From assembly GCF_030929555.1 (NCBI RefSeq), contig NZ_JAVFVT010000037.1, positions 1 through 64,000 on the forward strand: DNA of 64,000 nucleotides, read 5' to 3'. Numbering within the stretch: position 1 is the first letter of the stretch; each line of letters starts with the position of its first letter. Source of the stretch: Paenibacillus sp. LHD-117 (lineage in GTDB: Bacteria > Bacillota > Bacilli > Paenibacillales > Paenibacillaceae). Under the pieces are notes generated by a model. That model was not told where the DNA came from. It worked only from the letters and a program-made list of their open reading frames with translations, and searched no databases. Below, in pieces: positions 7,073 through 15,942 of this stretch. Position numbers and translations under genes: made by a program.

Positions 7073-9109
7073 GTGGATAAAAAGCTGCTTGGCGTTCATC
7101 TCGTCGTAAGAGATGAAGAAACCTTTCTTTCCCGGTGTCTGAGCACCATTCGTGACCTTGCCGATGAAGTCATTATCGTCGATACCGGTTCTACGGATGG
7201 CACGCTTCAAATCGCCCGTTCATCCGGAGCCCGGGTCATCGAAACGCGCTGGGAACATGATTTTTCGAAGGCTAGAAATTTGGCTTTGGAGCACGCAACC
7301 ACGGAGTGGGTATTGGTTCTCGATGCGGATGAGGCGTTGGTAGAGGGACAGGGTGAGCTTCTCGAAACGCTTCATCATACCGATGCGGAAGCCTTTGAGG
7401 TTCACATCGAAAACTGGCTGGGTCCAGAATCAGAAGATAGGGTCGGCTATCGTACGGTCCGATTGTTCCGGGCTGACCGCGGTTACCGCTTCACCGGAAA
7501 TATTCACGAACAGATCGCTCCGTCCATTCTTGGGCTCCATCCACCTTCAAAATTTTGCAATTCCTCGATCAAATTAGTGCATTACGGCTATTTGCCCGAA
7601 GTGATGCAGCGCAAAAATAAGCTCGCGCGCAATATCGCCATGATTCAAGACAGCTTAACTAAAAATCCGCGTGATCCTTTCCAGCTTTATAACCTCGGCG
7701 TATCCTTCTGCCAATCCGGCAAGCCTCAAGCAGCTTATGCCGTATTGCAAGAAGCCCGCAGCGGGACGGATAACAACGCCGCTTATCGTCCGACCTTAAT
7801 CCGGGACAGCGCCAAAGTGATGATCGAGCTGCAACGATACGACGAAGCTTGCCAGCTGCTCCAAGCGGAGACCGCCCGTTACCGGGATTACCCCGATTTG
7901 TATTGTTTATATGCATGTTCACTGGAACAAATAGGTTTGCTGGCGGAAGCTTATCAAGCTTACGAGCATGCGGCGCAATGCGTTACTATCGATTCCAAAT
8001 ATGTAATCGAAGCAGGTATGAACTCGTATCGCCCTCGCTATGGTATGGCGACCATCTCTGCAAGATGGGGCGATATCAAAACATCCGAATCGTTGCAACG
8101 TGCAGCGTTAAAAGACCATCCTCGTTTCCGCCCTTCCTTATTAGGCTTGTCCGTTTTGTTGAAGCGACATGGGTGCACGGATGAAGAAGTCAGAGGCCAT
8201 ATGGAAGCCATCATCCTGCCGGCATGCGCTGAAGACAATATGTTACTATCCGGAATATTGACGGAGATAGGCGCTTTCTCCACGGCGCTCCCTCTATTGC
8301 GCGCTTCTCAGGAACGGCTTAACGCTGACGGAAAACGCAATATGTGCGAATGCTTGATGCAAACCGGGCAGTTTATTGAAGCTTATAAAAAACTGGATAG
8401 CTGGAAAGACGAAATTCGCCCGCTTAACCCATATTATCTACACGATCTGGCTTTGTGCCGCCTAAGCGAAGGAAAGAATCTGCCTTATTCTTTTTATGAA
8501 GATCTGCCAAGCTCCGAAAAAAAGATTTGGCATGCATTGGAGCTATGGATCCAAACGATGGAGCTTCAGGACATTGAGCAAACAGATCCGATTTTGACGC
8601 AAATCGCAAAGGAATGTATGGACCGTGCCGTACAGCTGCGGCTGCTTCGGATTGCCTCAAAGCTTTCTGAGCTGAACGTTCTTCTTCCGCGAGCTTTCGC
8701 GAGCCGGTTGTACCGAAACGGATTTTTGCATGCCGCCGCAGAGTACTTGCTGCGCTTTATGGAGCAAAACAAGCTGGATGCGGAAGGCCTGTTCATGCTG
8801 GGGGAAATTTTGTACGACAAAGGGCATTTCGGCCAAAGCGTTAACTTGTTCGAACAGGCGGCCGAGCTCGATCCGAATTGTATGCATGCTAGAACGGGAG
8901 CGGCTTTAAGTTATCTGGAGATGGCTTCGGAGCTCATCTCGGAATGTCTGCGGGAGCAGCCGGATGATCCGACTCTCCGAAACGAGTGGCAACGCGTGGA
9001 GAACAGCAAAAAAAAGTTGACGGGTCTTCGTTGGCACACGGAATGGAACGGCGTGCAAAGGAGGAATTTTAATGCGGCCAAAATTGATCTCCCTATGCAT
9101 GATCGTTAA
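7073..9109 (+). CDS. GT2 glycosyltransferase with TPR repeats (paralogue 1)
   Basis: 678 residues. Residues 1-~240 are a GT-A domain: nucleotide-binding start (GVHLVVRDEETFLSRCL), VDTGSTDGT loop and metal-binding DAD at 84-86. RLFRADRGYRFTGNIHEQI and HYGY lie near 150-185. This is the same layout as the S-glycosyltransferase SunS and related protein glycosyltransferases. The remainder is TPR helices (YNLGVSFCQSGKPQAAYAVL and later units), which in such enzymes bind the acceptor protein. No membrane segment, so cytoplasmic. GTG start with AGGGAGG 7 nt upstream. It overlaps the next gene by 38 bp. First of three tandem paralogues; the likely acceptor is the repeat protein upstream (inference). 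Confidence 0.85.
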   Translation: MDKKLLGVHLVVRDEETFLSRCLSTIRDLADEVIIVDTGSTDGTLQIARSSGARVIETRWEHDFSKARNLALEHATTEWVLVLDADEALVEGQGELLETLHHTDAEAFEVHIENWLGPESEDRVGYRTVRLFRADRGYRFTGNIHEQIAPSILGLHPPSKFCNSSIKLVHYGYLPEVMQRKNKLARNIAMIQDSLTKNPRDPFQLYNLGVSFCQSGKPQAAYAVLQEARSGTDNNAAYRPTLIRDSAKVMIELQRYDEACQLLQAETARYRDYPDLYCLYACSLEQIGLLAEAYQAYEHAAQCVTIDSKYVIEAGMNSYRPRYGMATISARWGDIKTSESLQRAALKDHPRFRPSLLGLSVLLKRHGCTDEEVRGHMEAIILPACAEDNMLLSGILTEIGAFSTALPLLRASQERLNADGKRNMCECLMQTGQFIEAYKKLDSWKDEIRPLNPYYLHDLALCRLSEGKNLPYSFYEDLPSSEKKIWHALELWIQTMELQDIEQTDPILTQIAKECMDRAVQLRLLRIASKLSELNVLLPRAFASRLYRNGFLHAAAEYLLRFMEQNKLDAEGLFMLGEILYDKGHFGQSVNLFEQAAELDPNCMHARTGAALSYLEMASELISECLREQPDDPTLRNEWQRVENSKKKLTGLRWHTEWNGVQRRNFNAAKIDLPMHDR

Positions 9110-10763
9110 GGATGAGGAAGAAAGCCTTGGGCGCTGCCTGGAAAGCGTCCGCGGCGTCGTGGATGAAATCATTGTGGTCGATACCGGGTCAAGCGACCGA
9201 ACCGTCGCCATCGCCGAACAACATGCGGCCCGCGTCGTCTCTGTCCCGTGGCAGCACGATTTCTCCGAGGCACGAAACGCTGGAATAGAACTAGCCGACG
9301 GCGAATGGATTCTTTTTCTGGATGCGGACGAAAGACTCGATCAGGAAGGCTATAAGCTAAGGCAATACGCTCTGCAAGAGCAAATTGCCGGATTGTTTCT
9401 GCACATTCACAATTACGTAGGGAACGGCAGTCAGGGGGCTACGATCAACCCCGTCCTGCGGATGTTCCGGAACTTGCCCGGATGCCGGTTTAAAGGGAAA
9501 ATTCACGAACAGATCGCTTCGCAAATCATCGAGCGCGTGCCGGATGCCGCCTTCCTGATGACCGATGTAAAGATCCATCATTATGGCTACATTCATCGTA
9601 CGGTCGTCAAAAAAGGAAAAACCGACCGGAACCTGCGGTTGCTTCTCGAGGCGATCAAAGAGCAGCCGGACGAACCCTTCCACCGCTATAACATAGGTGT
9701 CGAATATTTGCGTGCGGGCAACGCGGAGTCTGCACTTACATCATTCCAAACAGCAAAAGAGATGATCCCTTCACCCGAGATCAGCTATGCGCATTTAATC
9801 CGTAAATACGAAGCGCGCTGCCTGCAGGCGCTGGGACGATTGTCTTCGGCTATCGGTTCGCTGAGGGAAGCGATCGGCATCTACGAGGACTACAGCGATT
9901 TATACCATTACAAAGCGTCATGCCACTTGGCGCTCGGCCAGTTTGACGAAGCGAAAGAAGCGATCGAGCAAGCTCTTCGGCTCGGTCCGGCGCCGGCCGG
10001 CTATCATACGGAGGATGGAATCGGAAGCTATCAAAGCCTCTATATGCTGGGACAGCTGTTTGAAGCCGAGAATCAATACGATCGCGCTGTAGAAGCTTAC
10101 GTCGAAGCGATTCGGTTGAAATCGGATTTGAATCCGCCTCTCTATCGCCTATTTCATATATACAGAGTGCTGGGCCGGGAGGAATGTCTGGCGGACCTGT
10201 TCCATGAGCGGTTTGTCATCCGTTCGTCGCAGTCCGCCATAAAGATGATTTCGATCTTGATCGAATGCCGTTGTTACGAGGCCGCACTGAAGCTGGCACA
10301 GGAAAAACTGCCGGGCTCTGAACATCAGGCCATGACTTCGACAGTCCACATGTTGAAGATGCTGAGCGGCGGGCAAATCGATGAAATGAAAGCCTTTTTA
10401 GAAGAGCGGGAAAAGACCCGCGGCGGGGAAACGGACTTCGAGCTGCGCAATTTCAAAGCTTGGCTGAGGTGGATCGAAAATAACGAAAAGCCCGAAGAAG
10501 AATCTCTATGGGAGGACGCGGATATCGTTATTCCCGCTGCTTACGCCTCCGGCAACAAATATGCAGCCTCCTTATTCACAGAGCAATGGCGGCATGAGGC
10601 GGCGGGACAGCACCCGGATGAGCGGAAGGAGGCATCGGAAGCGATAAGCAGAGCTTTGATCACGCTTGCCGATCAGCACTTGGCTTCGATAGGCGGCCGG
10701 CAACATGTGCAAACCCTTATTCGCTCCGCCCGTACTCTATTGCCCTGCAAAGAAGGCTTTTAA
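9072..10763 (+). CDS. GT2 glycosyltransferase with TPR repeats (paralogue 2)
   Basis: 563 residues. The N-terminal GT-A domain (SLCMIVKDEEESLGRCLESV, VDTGSSDRT, DAD at 84-86, MFRNLPGCRFKGKIHEQI, HHYGY) is closely similar to its neighbours on both sides. It is followed by TPR units (YNIGVEYLRAGNAESAL; YHYKASCHLALGQFDEAKEAIEQAL; MLGQLFEAENQYDRAVEAYVEAI). The ATG has an excellent AAAGGAGG site and lies within the last codons of paralogue 1, so the two are translationally coupled. Cytoplasmic; substrate sugar cannot be read from the sequence. Confidence 0.85.
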   Translation: MRPKLISLCMIVKDEEESLGRCLESVRGVVDEIIVVDTGSSDRTVAIAEQHAARVVSVPWQHDFSEARNAGIELADGEWILFLDADERLDQEGYKLRQYALQEQIAGLFLHIHNYVGNGSQGATINPVLRMFRNLPGCRFKGKIHEQIASQIIERVPDAAFLMTDVKIHHYGYIHRTVVKKGKTDRNLRLLLEAIKEQPDEPFHRYNIGVEYLRAGNAESALTSFQTAKEMIPSPEISYAHLIRKYEARCLQALGRLSSAIGSLREAIGIYEDYSDLYHYKASCHLALGQFDEAKEAIEQALRLGPAPAGYHTEDGIGSYQSLYMLGQLFEAENQYDRAVEAYVEAIRLKSDLNPPLYRLFHIYRVLGREECLADLFHERFVIRSSQSAIKMISILIECRCYEAALKLAQEKLPGSEHQAMTSTVHMLKMLSGGQIDEMKAFLEEREKTRGGETDFELRNFKAWLRWIENNEKPEEESLWEDADIVIPAAYASGNKYAASLFTEQWRHEAAGQHPDERKEASEAISRALITLADQHLASIGGRQHVQTLIRSARTLLPCKEGF

Positions 10764-10781
10764 ATGGCGAGGAGAATGGCT

Positions 10782-12221
10782 ATGCGCACATTCGATATTT
10801 CTTTATGCATGATCGTGCGGGATGAGGAAAAAACGCTCTCCCGGTGTCTGTCTTCGGTCAAGGACACGGTTGCCGAAATAATCGTGGTTGATACGGGATC
10901 AACCGATCGAAGCGTCGAGATCGCCGAGACGTTTGGCGCGCGCGTTATCAACGTCCCTTGGAAGCATCACTTCGCCGAAGCAAGAAACGCGGCGTTAGAA
11001 CGGGCAACCGGGCAATGGATACTCGTATTGGATGCGGACGAAGAATGGGCGCCGCCGGCCCCCGACTACTTGCGGCAATTGCTTGGCAACGAACAGAGAT
11101 CAGGTTATGATGTGAAGCTCGTTAGCTATGTAGGAGAAACGGGCCAAGAATCGGTGACCGACTCGGTATGCCGCCTCTTCCGCAACGATCCCCGCATCCG
11201 CTTCTCCGGCTCCATTCACGAAGGCGTGACGGACAGCATATTGGCGATTTCGCCTAGCGGCATAGAATCGTCCAGCCTTGTCATCAGGCATTACGGTTAT
11301 TTGGATGCGGTCATCCGCGAAAAAAACAAAAACGAACGTAATTTGGCGATCATCTTGGAAGCATTGAAAGCTCGACAGGACGACCTGCAATTGCTGTACG
11401 CGCTTGGCACGGAGCATTTCCAGCAGAAGGATTATGATAAGGCGCTCGCCGTATTCGAGTCGATCCTGCCCCGCACATCGGTGTACGCCGGCTTCGCGTC
11501 GGATATTTTGCTGAAGACGGCTTATGCCTGCAAGGAAACGGGAAACCGTCAGCGGGCATTAAGCCTTGCGGAAGAAGGACTTCGCTATTTTCCCGACTTC
11601 ACCGATCTGCTGGAATTTATGGCGATAATGCATTCGGATTCGGGAGCGTATGAAGCGGCCTTGGAGCTGCTGAAGCGCGCCATTAGCATTGGGGATGTGT
11701 CTCATAAATATACGAGTTCCTCCGGATCGGGAACCTATCGAAGCTGCTTTATGGCGGGAACGCTCCATGAACGGCTGTTCATGTGGGAGGAAGCTTTCGA
11801 GCTTTACGGCAAAGCGCTGCAGTATCATCCCAACTATTCGCCTGCTTGGCAGCAGTTAACGTTTACCGCTTGTTTGTCGGGGCGCTCGCATCGGCTGAAT
11901 TCGTTTATCTCGGAACAGCTGCTGCTTCTGTCTGGCGAAACGAAGTCCTTCCTGCTGCAGCTTCATCTGGACCGGTTGAATAATCAAGCGCCCCCTCTCC
12001 CGTATTCCGATCTGCTGCTGGCGGGCGTGCTCTCCACCGAATGCGGGCAATACAAAGAATCCGCACGCTGGTTTATGAAGGCAGCGGATCAATACGAAGG
12101 CAAACGGCTGATTACGTACACCGGTTTGATTCATTCGTTCATCGAAGCGGCCCGTCGCTACAGCGTCGTCGAGCTTGATCCGCCGGAGAGCGTATGGAAT
12201 TGCTTGCTTATGGAAGACTAG
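10782..12221 (+). CDS. GT2 glycosyltransferase with TPR repeats (paralogue 3)
   Basis: 479 residues, same architecture as the two preceding genes (SLCMIVRDEEKTLSRCLSSV, VDTGSTDRS, LDADEEW, LFRNDPRIRFSGSIHEGV, RHYGY, then TPRs). An ATG at 10764 abuts the previous stop but has no ribosome binding site. ATG 10782 has GAGGAG 8 nt upstream and puts the DAD motif at 84-86, exactly as in both paralogues, so I prefer it. The last 14 bp overlap the 3' end of the convergent methyltransferase gene, which closes the plus-strand half of the island. Confidence 0.85.
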   Translation: MRTFDISLCMIVRDEEKTLSRCLSSVKDTVAEIIVVDTGSTDRSVEIAETFGARVINVPWKHHFAEARNAALERATGQWILVLDADEEWAPPAPDYLRQLLGNEQRSGYDVKLVSYVGETGQESVTDSVCRLFRNDPRIRFSGSIHEGVTDSILAISPSGIESSSLVIRHYGYLDAVIREKNKNERNLAIILEALKARQDDLQLLYALGTEHFQQKDYDKALAVFESILPRTSVYAGFASDILLKTAYACKETGNRQRALSLAEEGLRYFPDFTDLLEFMAIMHSDSGAYEAALELLKRAISIGDVSHKYTSSSGSGTYRSCFMAGTLHERLFMWEEAFELYGKALQYHPNYSPAWQQLTFTACLSGRSHRLNSFISEQLLLLSGETKSFLLQLHLDRLNNQAPPLPYSDLLLAGVLSTECGQYKESARWFMKAADQYEGKRLITYTGLIHSFIEAARRYSVVELDPPESVWNCLLMED

Positions 12222-12873
12222 TTTTTTTGCCGAAGACGGCCCGGAAACAAAACAATCTGACCCCGTACAAGTCGGAATACAAAGCATCGTCCGGCATTTC
12301 GTAGTACACATCGCTTGCAAAGACCAGTCCCGCATCGGCCAGTGCCGCCCGCAAAGCATCAAATTGTATGATCGGGTAATCGAACGTCACGACCAGCTTT
12401 CCGTCATCCTTCAATATGCGGCGAAATTCATGAAAGGAGCGAAGCATCGTCCCAAAATCCAAATGCTCCAATACGGAAATGCAAAAGATACGATCGAACG
12501 TCCGATCGCCATAAGGCAGACTTGCGAGGTTGGCGCGGCAAAACCGGATGATGTTCAAGTAAGAACGAGGAAACTGCCGGGCCGCTTCCGCTCCGAAATC
12601 ATTTTCGATATCCAGAACAATCTCGTCGGGGGAAGTGATCCGCGGATCGATATCGCATGCATGCACCTCCCGGCATAATTCGGACAGCACAAATTTGAAC
12701 GGATGGGAAATGCCGCATGCGGCGTCCAGCACGACGTTGTCTTGTCGGACAAACTCTTTCGCCCATTCATATTCATACGGACGGCTCCACCAGGTTGGGG
12801 GGAGCTTGAACAGGAACGTGTCCGCACTCGCGTCTCCAGCCACAAAAAATCTTGAGCTTCTCCGGTCCTCCAT
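12208..12873 (-). CDS. Class I SAM-dependent methyltransferase
   Basis: 221 residues. A Methyltransf_11-type Rossmann fold: motif I VVLDAACGISHPFKF, acidic post-I residues (HACDIDPRI), motif II FDRIFCISVLEHLDFG and RILKDDGKLVVTFDYP. A longer in-frame version would begin inside the upstream gene; ATG 12873 follows AAGGGG and is 14 nt after that gene's stop. It is the last gene of the minus-strand cluster. In glycosylation loci such enzymes often O-methylate terminal sugars; the acceptor here is unknown. Confidence 0.8.
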   Translation of the reverse strand: MEDRRSSRFFVAGDASADTFLFKLPPTWWSRPYEYEWAKEFVRQDNVVLDAACGISHPFKFVLSELCREVHACDIDPRITSPDEIVLDIENDFGAEAARQFPRSYLNIIRFCRANLASLPYGDRTFDRIFCISVLEHLDFGTMLRSFHEFRRILKDDGKLVVTFDYPIIQFDALRAALADAGLVFASDVYYEMPDDALYSDLYGVRLFCFRAVFGKKTSLP

Positions 12874-12887
12874 CTTATGCCATCCCC

Positions 12888-13997
12888 TTAAGCCAAATAA
12901 TGAGTCAACACTTGCTTCCATCTCTTCGTCCAGACCGATTTGTCAAAGGCAAAAGCCGTATTCCGCGCATGTCCGGACAGCTTGCGCCTCTCTTCTTTGT
13001 TGTCGACTAGCTCGCATATGGCTTCAAACAATCTCTGTTCCGTCGGAACGACCAGCTTGCCGTTGTAGCCGTCGATAATGAGATCGTTCAGGCCGCCTAC
13101 GTTGCTGGAGACGACGGGAAGCCCGCAGCTAAGCGCCTCCAAACAGGAGTAAGAGGTGCCTTCGGAAAAAATCGTCGGAATAACCGCAATATCCGCACCG
13201 TGATACGCATCAATGATTTGATCAAAGGTATAGCTGCGCTGAAGGATGCGGTCCTTGTGCGGATGGGCTTGCCGCCAAATCGCAAACGTATCGCCGATAT
13301 GGCTTTCTTGAATGAGTTCGCCGGCAAACTCGACTTTGATACCGGGATACTTCTCCAGCAGGCGGTCGGTGACCAGCATCATCGGAATGATGCCCCGTTC
13401 GTAGCTGATTCTTCTCGGGTACAATATGCGCAGCCGGGAAGAAGCGCGCTTCTTTTTGGCAGGCTTAAAATAACCCGTATCTACGGAATTGGGAATCAGG
13501 ATAACCTTCTCCGGATCCGTATACGCACAAGCGGACCGGCAGAAGGTCAGAAAATGGGAGTCGACGGAAACGATACGGTCCAGCTGGCTCAGCGCGTTTT
13601 GAATACTCATAGCCACATGCTGTTTTTGTGGGTTTGGCAAAGCGGGTTGGTCCCAATTGATCCCGTGGCATATCCCGATGCTGCCCGGCTTGTATTGCAT
13701 CTGATGCCATATGAAGCTGGCGTAAATCAGCTTCCCCTCCGCCTGATCGGCCATCTTCTCGAAGCCTTCCGCCTGCTTATCGAGCTCATATGGATGTCCG
13801 TATACTTGAATGCCTTCCACCGTCGTCTCGAAAGGCTCGTAAAACGATAATTGATGGACGATCGGCTGGCCGCCGAGCTCTTTCACGATCCCGCACAGAT
13901 CGTATATATATCTCTCGAGCCCGCCGCCGAATATGCGCGAGAAATTACGGTTGTAGCCATCCAGAAAGCTGTGGGTCAGAATGCTGACTTTCGTCAT
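12888..13997 (-). CDS. GT4-family glycosyltransferase (GT-B fold)
   Basis: 369 residues. N-terminal FGGGLERYIYDL is the glycine-rich acceptor-side loop of GT-B enzymes. The C-terminal half has IPNSVDTGYFKP, RILYPRRISYERG and the donor-binding E-x7-E motif within FSEGTSYSCLEALSCGLPVV, followed by VGGLNDLIIDGYNG. ATG 13997 has AGAGGAG upstream and lies 2 nt after the stop of the preceding gene. The conserved SYERG and two glutamates suggest it is active. It probably extends or caps the glycan made by the locus. Confidence 0.85.
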   Translation of the reverse strand: MTKVSILTHSFLDGYNRNFSRIFGGGLERYIYDLCGIVKELGGQPIVHQLSFYEPFETTVEGIQVYGHPYELDKQAEGFEKMADQAEGKLIYASFIWHQMQYKPGSIGICHGINWDQPALPNPQKQHVAMSIQNALSQLDRIVSVDSHFLTFCRSACAYTDPEKVILIPNSVDTGYFKPAKKKRASSRLRILYPRRISYERGIIPMMLVTDRLLEKYPGIKVEFAGELIQESHIGDTFAIWRQAHPHKDRILQRSYTFDQIIDAYHGADIAVIPTIFSEGTSYSCLEALSCGLPVVSSNVGGLNDLIIDGYNGKLVVPTEQRLFEAICELVDNKEERRKLSGHARNTAFAFDKSVWTKRWKQVLTHYLA

Positions 13998-13999
13998 CG

Positions 14000-14731
14000 T
14001 TACGGCTCCTCTTTCCATTCGACAAGATGAGGATCGGGGTCCAGGATCGACCGGTAATGCTCCAAGCTCCCCCATTTCCCTTCCGGGTCCATCTCCATAT
14101 AGCGAACGTATTTGCGATGCCTCTCCTCTTCGCCTCCCGCCCAGCCGTAATGCTTAACCCGCAATTCGCTCCCATGACCAGGCAAAGCGCCGCAGCTTAG
14201 AGGGAGCCTCGAGACATGATGCTCCCGCTTCGGATAGAAATAATGGTATTCAGGCAAATATCGGACCAGCGTCATCGTATGCCGCTTATGAATATTCCAA
14301 TATTCATCCTCGCGGTAATACGTAGTTCCGCCCCAGAAATCGTAAAAGCGAAAGCCGACCCAATCATACCGGTCCTGATTGATGAGCTCATGAATACGGT
14401 GTTTGGTTTTGTCCTCGTAGATTTCGTCCGCGTCGATCGCAAGCAACCAGTCGGGATCGGTTGCCGCCGCCGCTTCCCATAGCAGCTGGCGCAGCTTCCA
14501 TTCCTCACGGAACTTCGATTCGGTCAATTCCACCAGCTTGACGACCTTGGGATAACGCCTGCAAATGTCCACGGTACGATCCGAGCTGGCATCGTCGACG
14601 ATGACGATCTCATCCGCAAACCCGGTTAGATGGTCTAATACTTCTTCAAAGTAGCGGTTTTCTTCGTTTCGGACCTGCATCATCGCGGTTAATTTATTGT
14701 TTGCCGGTTTGCGCAAAGGCCGGAATGTCAA
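14000..14731 (-). CDS. GT2-family glycosyltransferase
   Basis: 243 residues, a single GT-A domain without TPRs. It has MMQVRNEENRYFEEVL, VDDASSDRTVDICRRY, the metal site LLAIDADEIY, and a C-terminal part rich in His, Tyr and Trp (KRHTMTLVRYLPEYHYFYP; VKHYGW). The TTG start at 14731 overlaps the previous stop codon as TTGA, with GGAGAGG upstream. This implies translational coupling. A later ATG exists but would remove the first beta strand. Confidence 0.8.
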   Translation of the reverse strand: MTFRPLRKPANNKLTAMMQVRNEENRYFEEVLDHLTGFADEIVIVDDASSDRTVDICRRYPKVVKLVELTESKFREEWKLRQLLWEAAAATDPDWLLAIDADEIYEDKTKHRIHELINQDRYDWVGFRFYDFWGGTTYYREDEYWNIHKRHTMTLVRYLPEYHYFYPKREHHVSRLPLSCGALPGHGSELRVKHYGWAGGEEERHRKYVRYMEMDPEGKWGSLEHYRSILDPDPHLVEWKEEP

Positions 14732-15942
14732 CGCAGATCCTCTCCGATCAAATGGATTCGTGCTTCATCCAACGCTTTCAGTTCGAGGATGTGAGCCAGC
14801 GCGTCGTAGTCGTAAGCTGCCGCCTTCAAAAAGGAGCGGATGGCGAGATGCCGATTGTTGCGGCTCAGATATACAGTTCCTTCAAGTAGATAGTAGTCGC
14901 GAAGATCGCTGTCCGTTGTAAGCTCCTCCGGCACAAGCAGTTGGAACGCGCTCTCAAGCCGCCCGGCTTGTAAATGATTTTGAATGAGCAGCGTTCTTGC
15001 CTCTGTTGAAGAGTTAGATGCAAGGAGCTCTGCGGCTAACCGGTAATCGTCATTTAACTCGAGAAGCTTCGCTTTAGCGAGATCCCGCTTCCCTTGCCCA
15101 AGGAAAGAGACAACCGAGGCATATTGCCGCTTGGCTTCCGGCGTCGTTGCCGTTATGCCGTATAGATCGGCCGCCCGATCCAGATCCCCATACAGTGCTT
15201 CAATGGCAGACAAGAACCGGTAATGGGTATGCAAGCAATCTCCGGCGCCGGATAGGACGGCTTGCTCAAAGGCTAATAGTAAATGTTCTTTGGCATCCCC
15301 ATCGCCTAGAAGGTAACTGTACACGGAGATCAGAAAGCTGATCGTCTCATGACCTTCCGTATTTCGAACGAGGCTCTCGTAGCACGTTTTTCTGGCCAGC
15401 CACTGTTGTCTGGCGACAGATTGTAGCGATTCATGACGAAGCATATGCCCAAAGGCTTGCTTCATCCATGCTTCATAATCTTTGAGAAACAAAATATCTG
15501 AACCGTATGCGATAAAGTCGTAAGCGGAGCGATCTTCCCCATTTAAGAAAATCACATTGTCGCGGCGGAACTGCAGCTCCAAATATTGCGTCTCCGACGG
15601 GGTGCCGACAAGAGCGGCCGCGGCGATCAGCTGTTCGCGGTATTTTCGCCACAGTCCTGACGCTTCGTCTTCCGGTTGATTAGGTAATAGTGCGATCACA
15701 AAGTCGGGTTGATGTTCGTATAGGCTGGGGACCCAGTAGGGATGGGAAACGACCGCAATCGTATCCGTGAGCTCCATCGTATGCAGCTCTGAATAGGAAA
15801 GGGGGATGACTGCTTCGGGCAACTCGTCGTCTTGCTTGCTCGTTATAAAGTAGATTTGCCCGTATTCATGAAGCAGCGGAATCATCCATTTGAACGAATA
15901 ATGCCGCCATGAAGCTTCAGGAAAGATGATAATCCGTTTCAT
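14728..15942 (-). CDS. GT-B-like N-terminal half fused to TPR-like helices, function unknown
   Basis: 404 residues. Residues 1-~180 resemble the N-terminal half of a GT-B glycosyltransferase (MKRIIIFPEASWRHYSFKWM; VVSHPYWVPSLYEHQPDFVIALLP; VGTPSETQYLEL), but I see no donor-binding C-terminal Rossmann domain or E-x7-E motif. The rest is alpha-helical with TPR-like units (LLGDGDAKEHLLLAFEQAVLSG; LEGTVYLSRNNRHLAIRSFLKAA). It may be a non-catalytic partner or acceptor-binding subunit. The ATG has AAAGGATC upstream and overlaps the preceding gene by 26 bp. Confidence 0.6.
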   Translation of the reverse strand: MKRIIIFPEASWRHYSFKWMIPLLHEYGQIYFITSKQDDELPEAVIPLSYSELHTMELTDTIAVVSHPYWVPSLYEHQPDFVIALLPNQPEDEASGLWRKYREQLIAAAALVGTPSETQYLELQFRRDNVIFLNGEDRSAYDFIAYGSDILFLKDYEAWMKQAFGHMLRHESLQSVARQQWLARKTCYESLVRNTEGHETISFLISVYSYLLGDGDAKEHLLLAFEQAVLSGAGDCLHTHYRFLSAIEALYGDLDRAADLYGITATTPEAKRQYASVVSFLGQGKRDLAKAKLLELNDDYRLAAELLASNSSTEARTLLIQNHLQAGRLESAFQLLVPEELTTDSDLRDYYLLEGTVYLSRNNRHLAIRSFLKAAAYDYDALAHILELKALDEARIHLIGEDLR

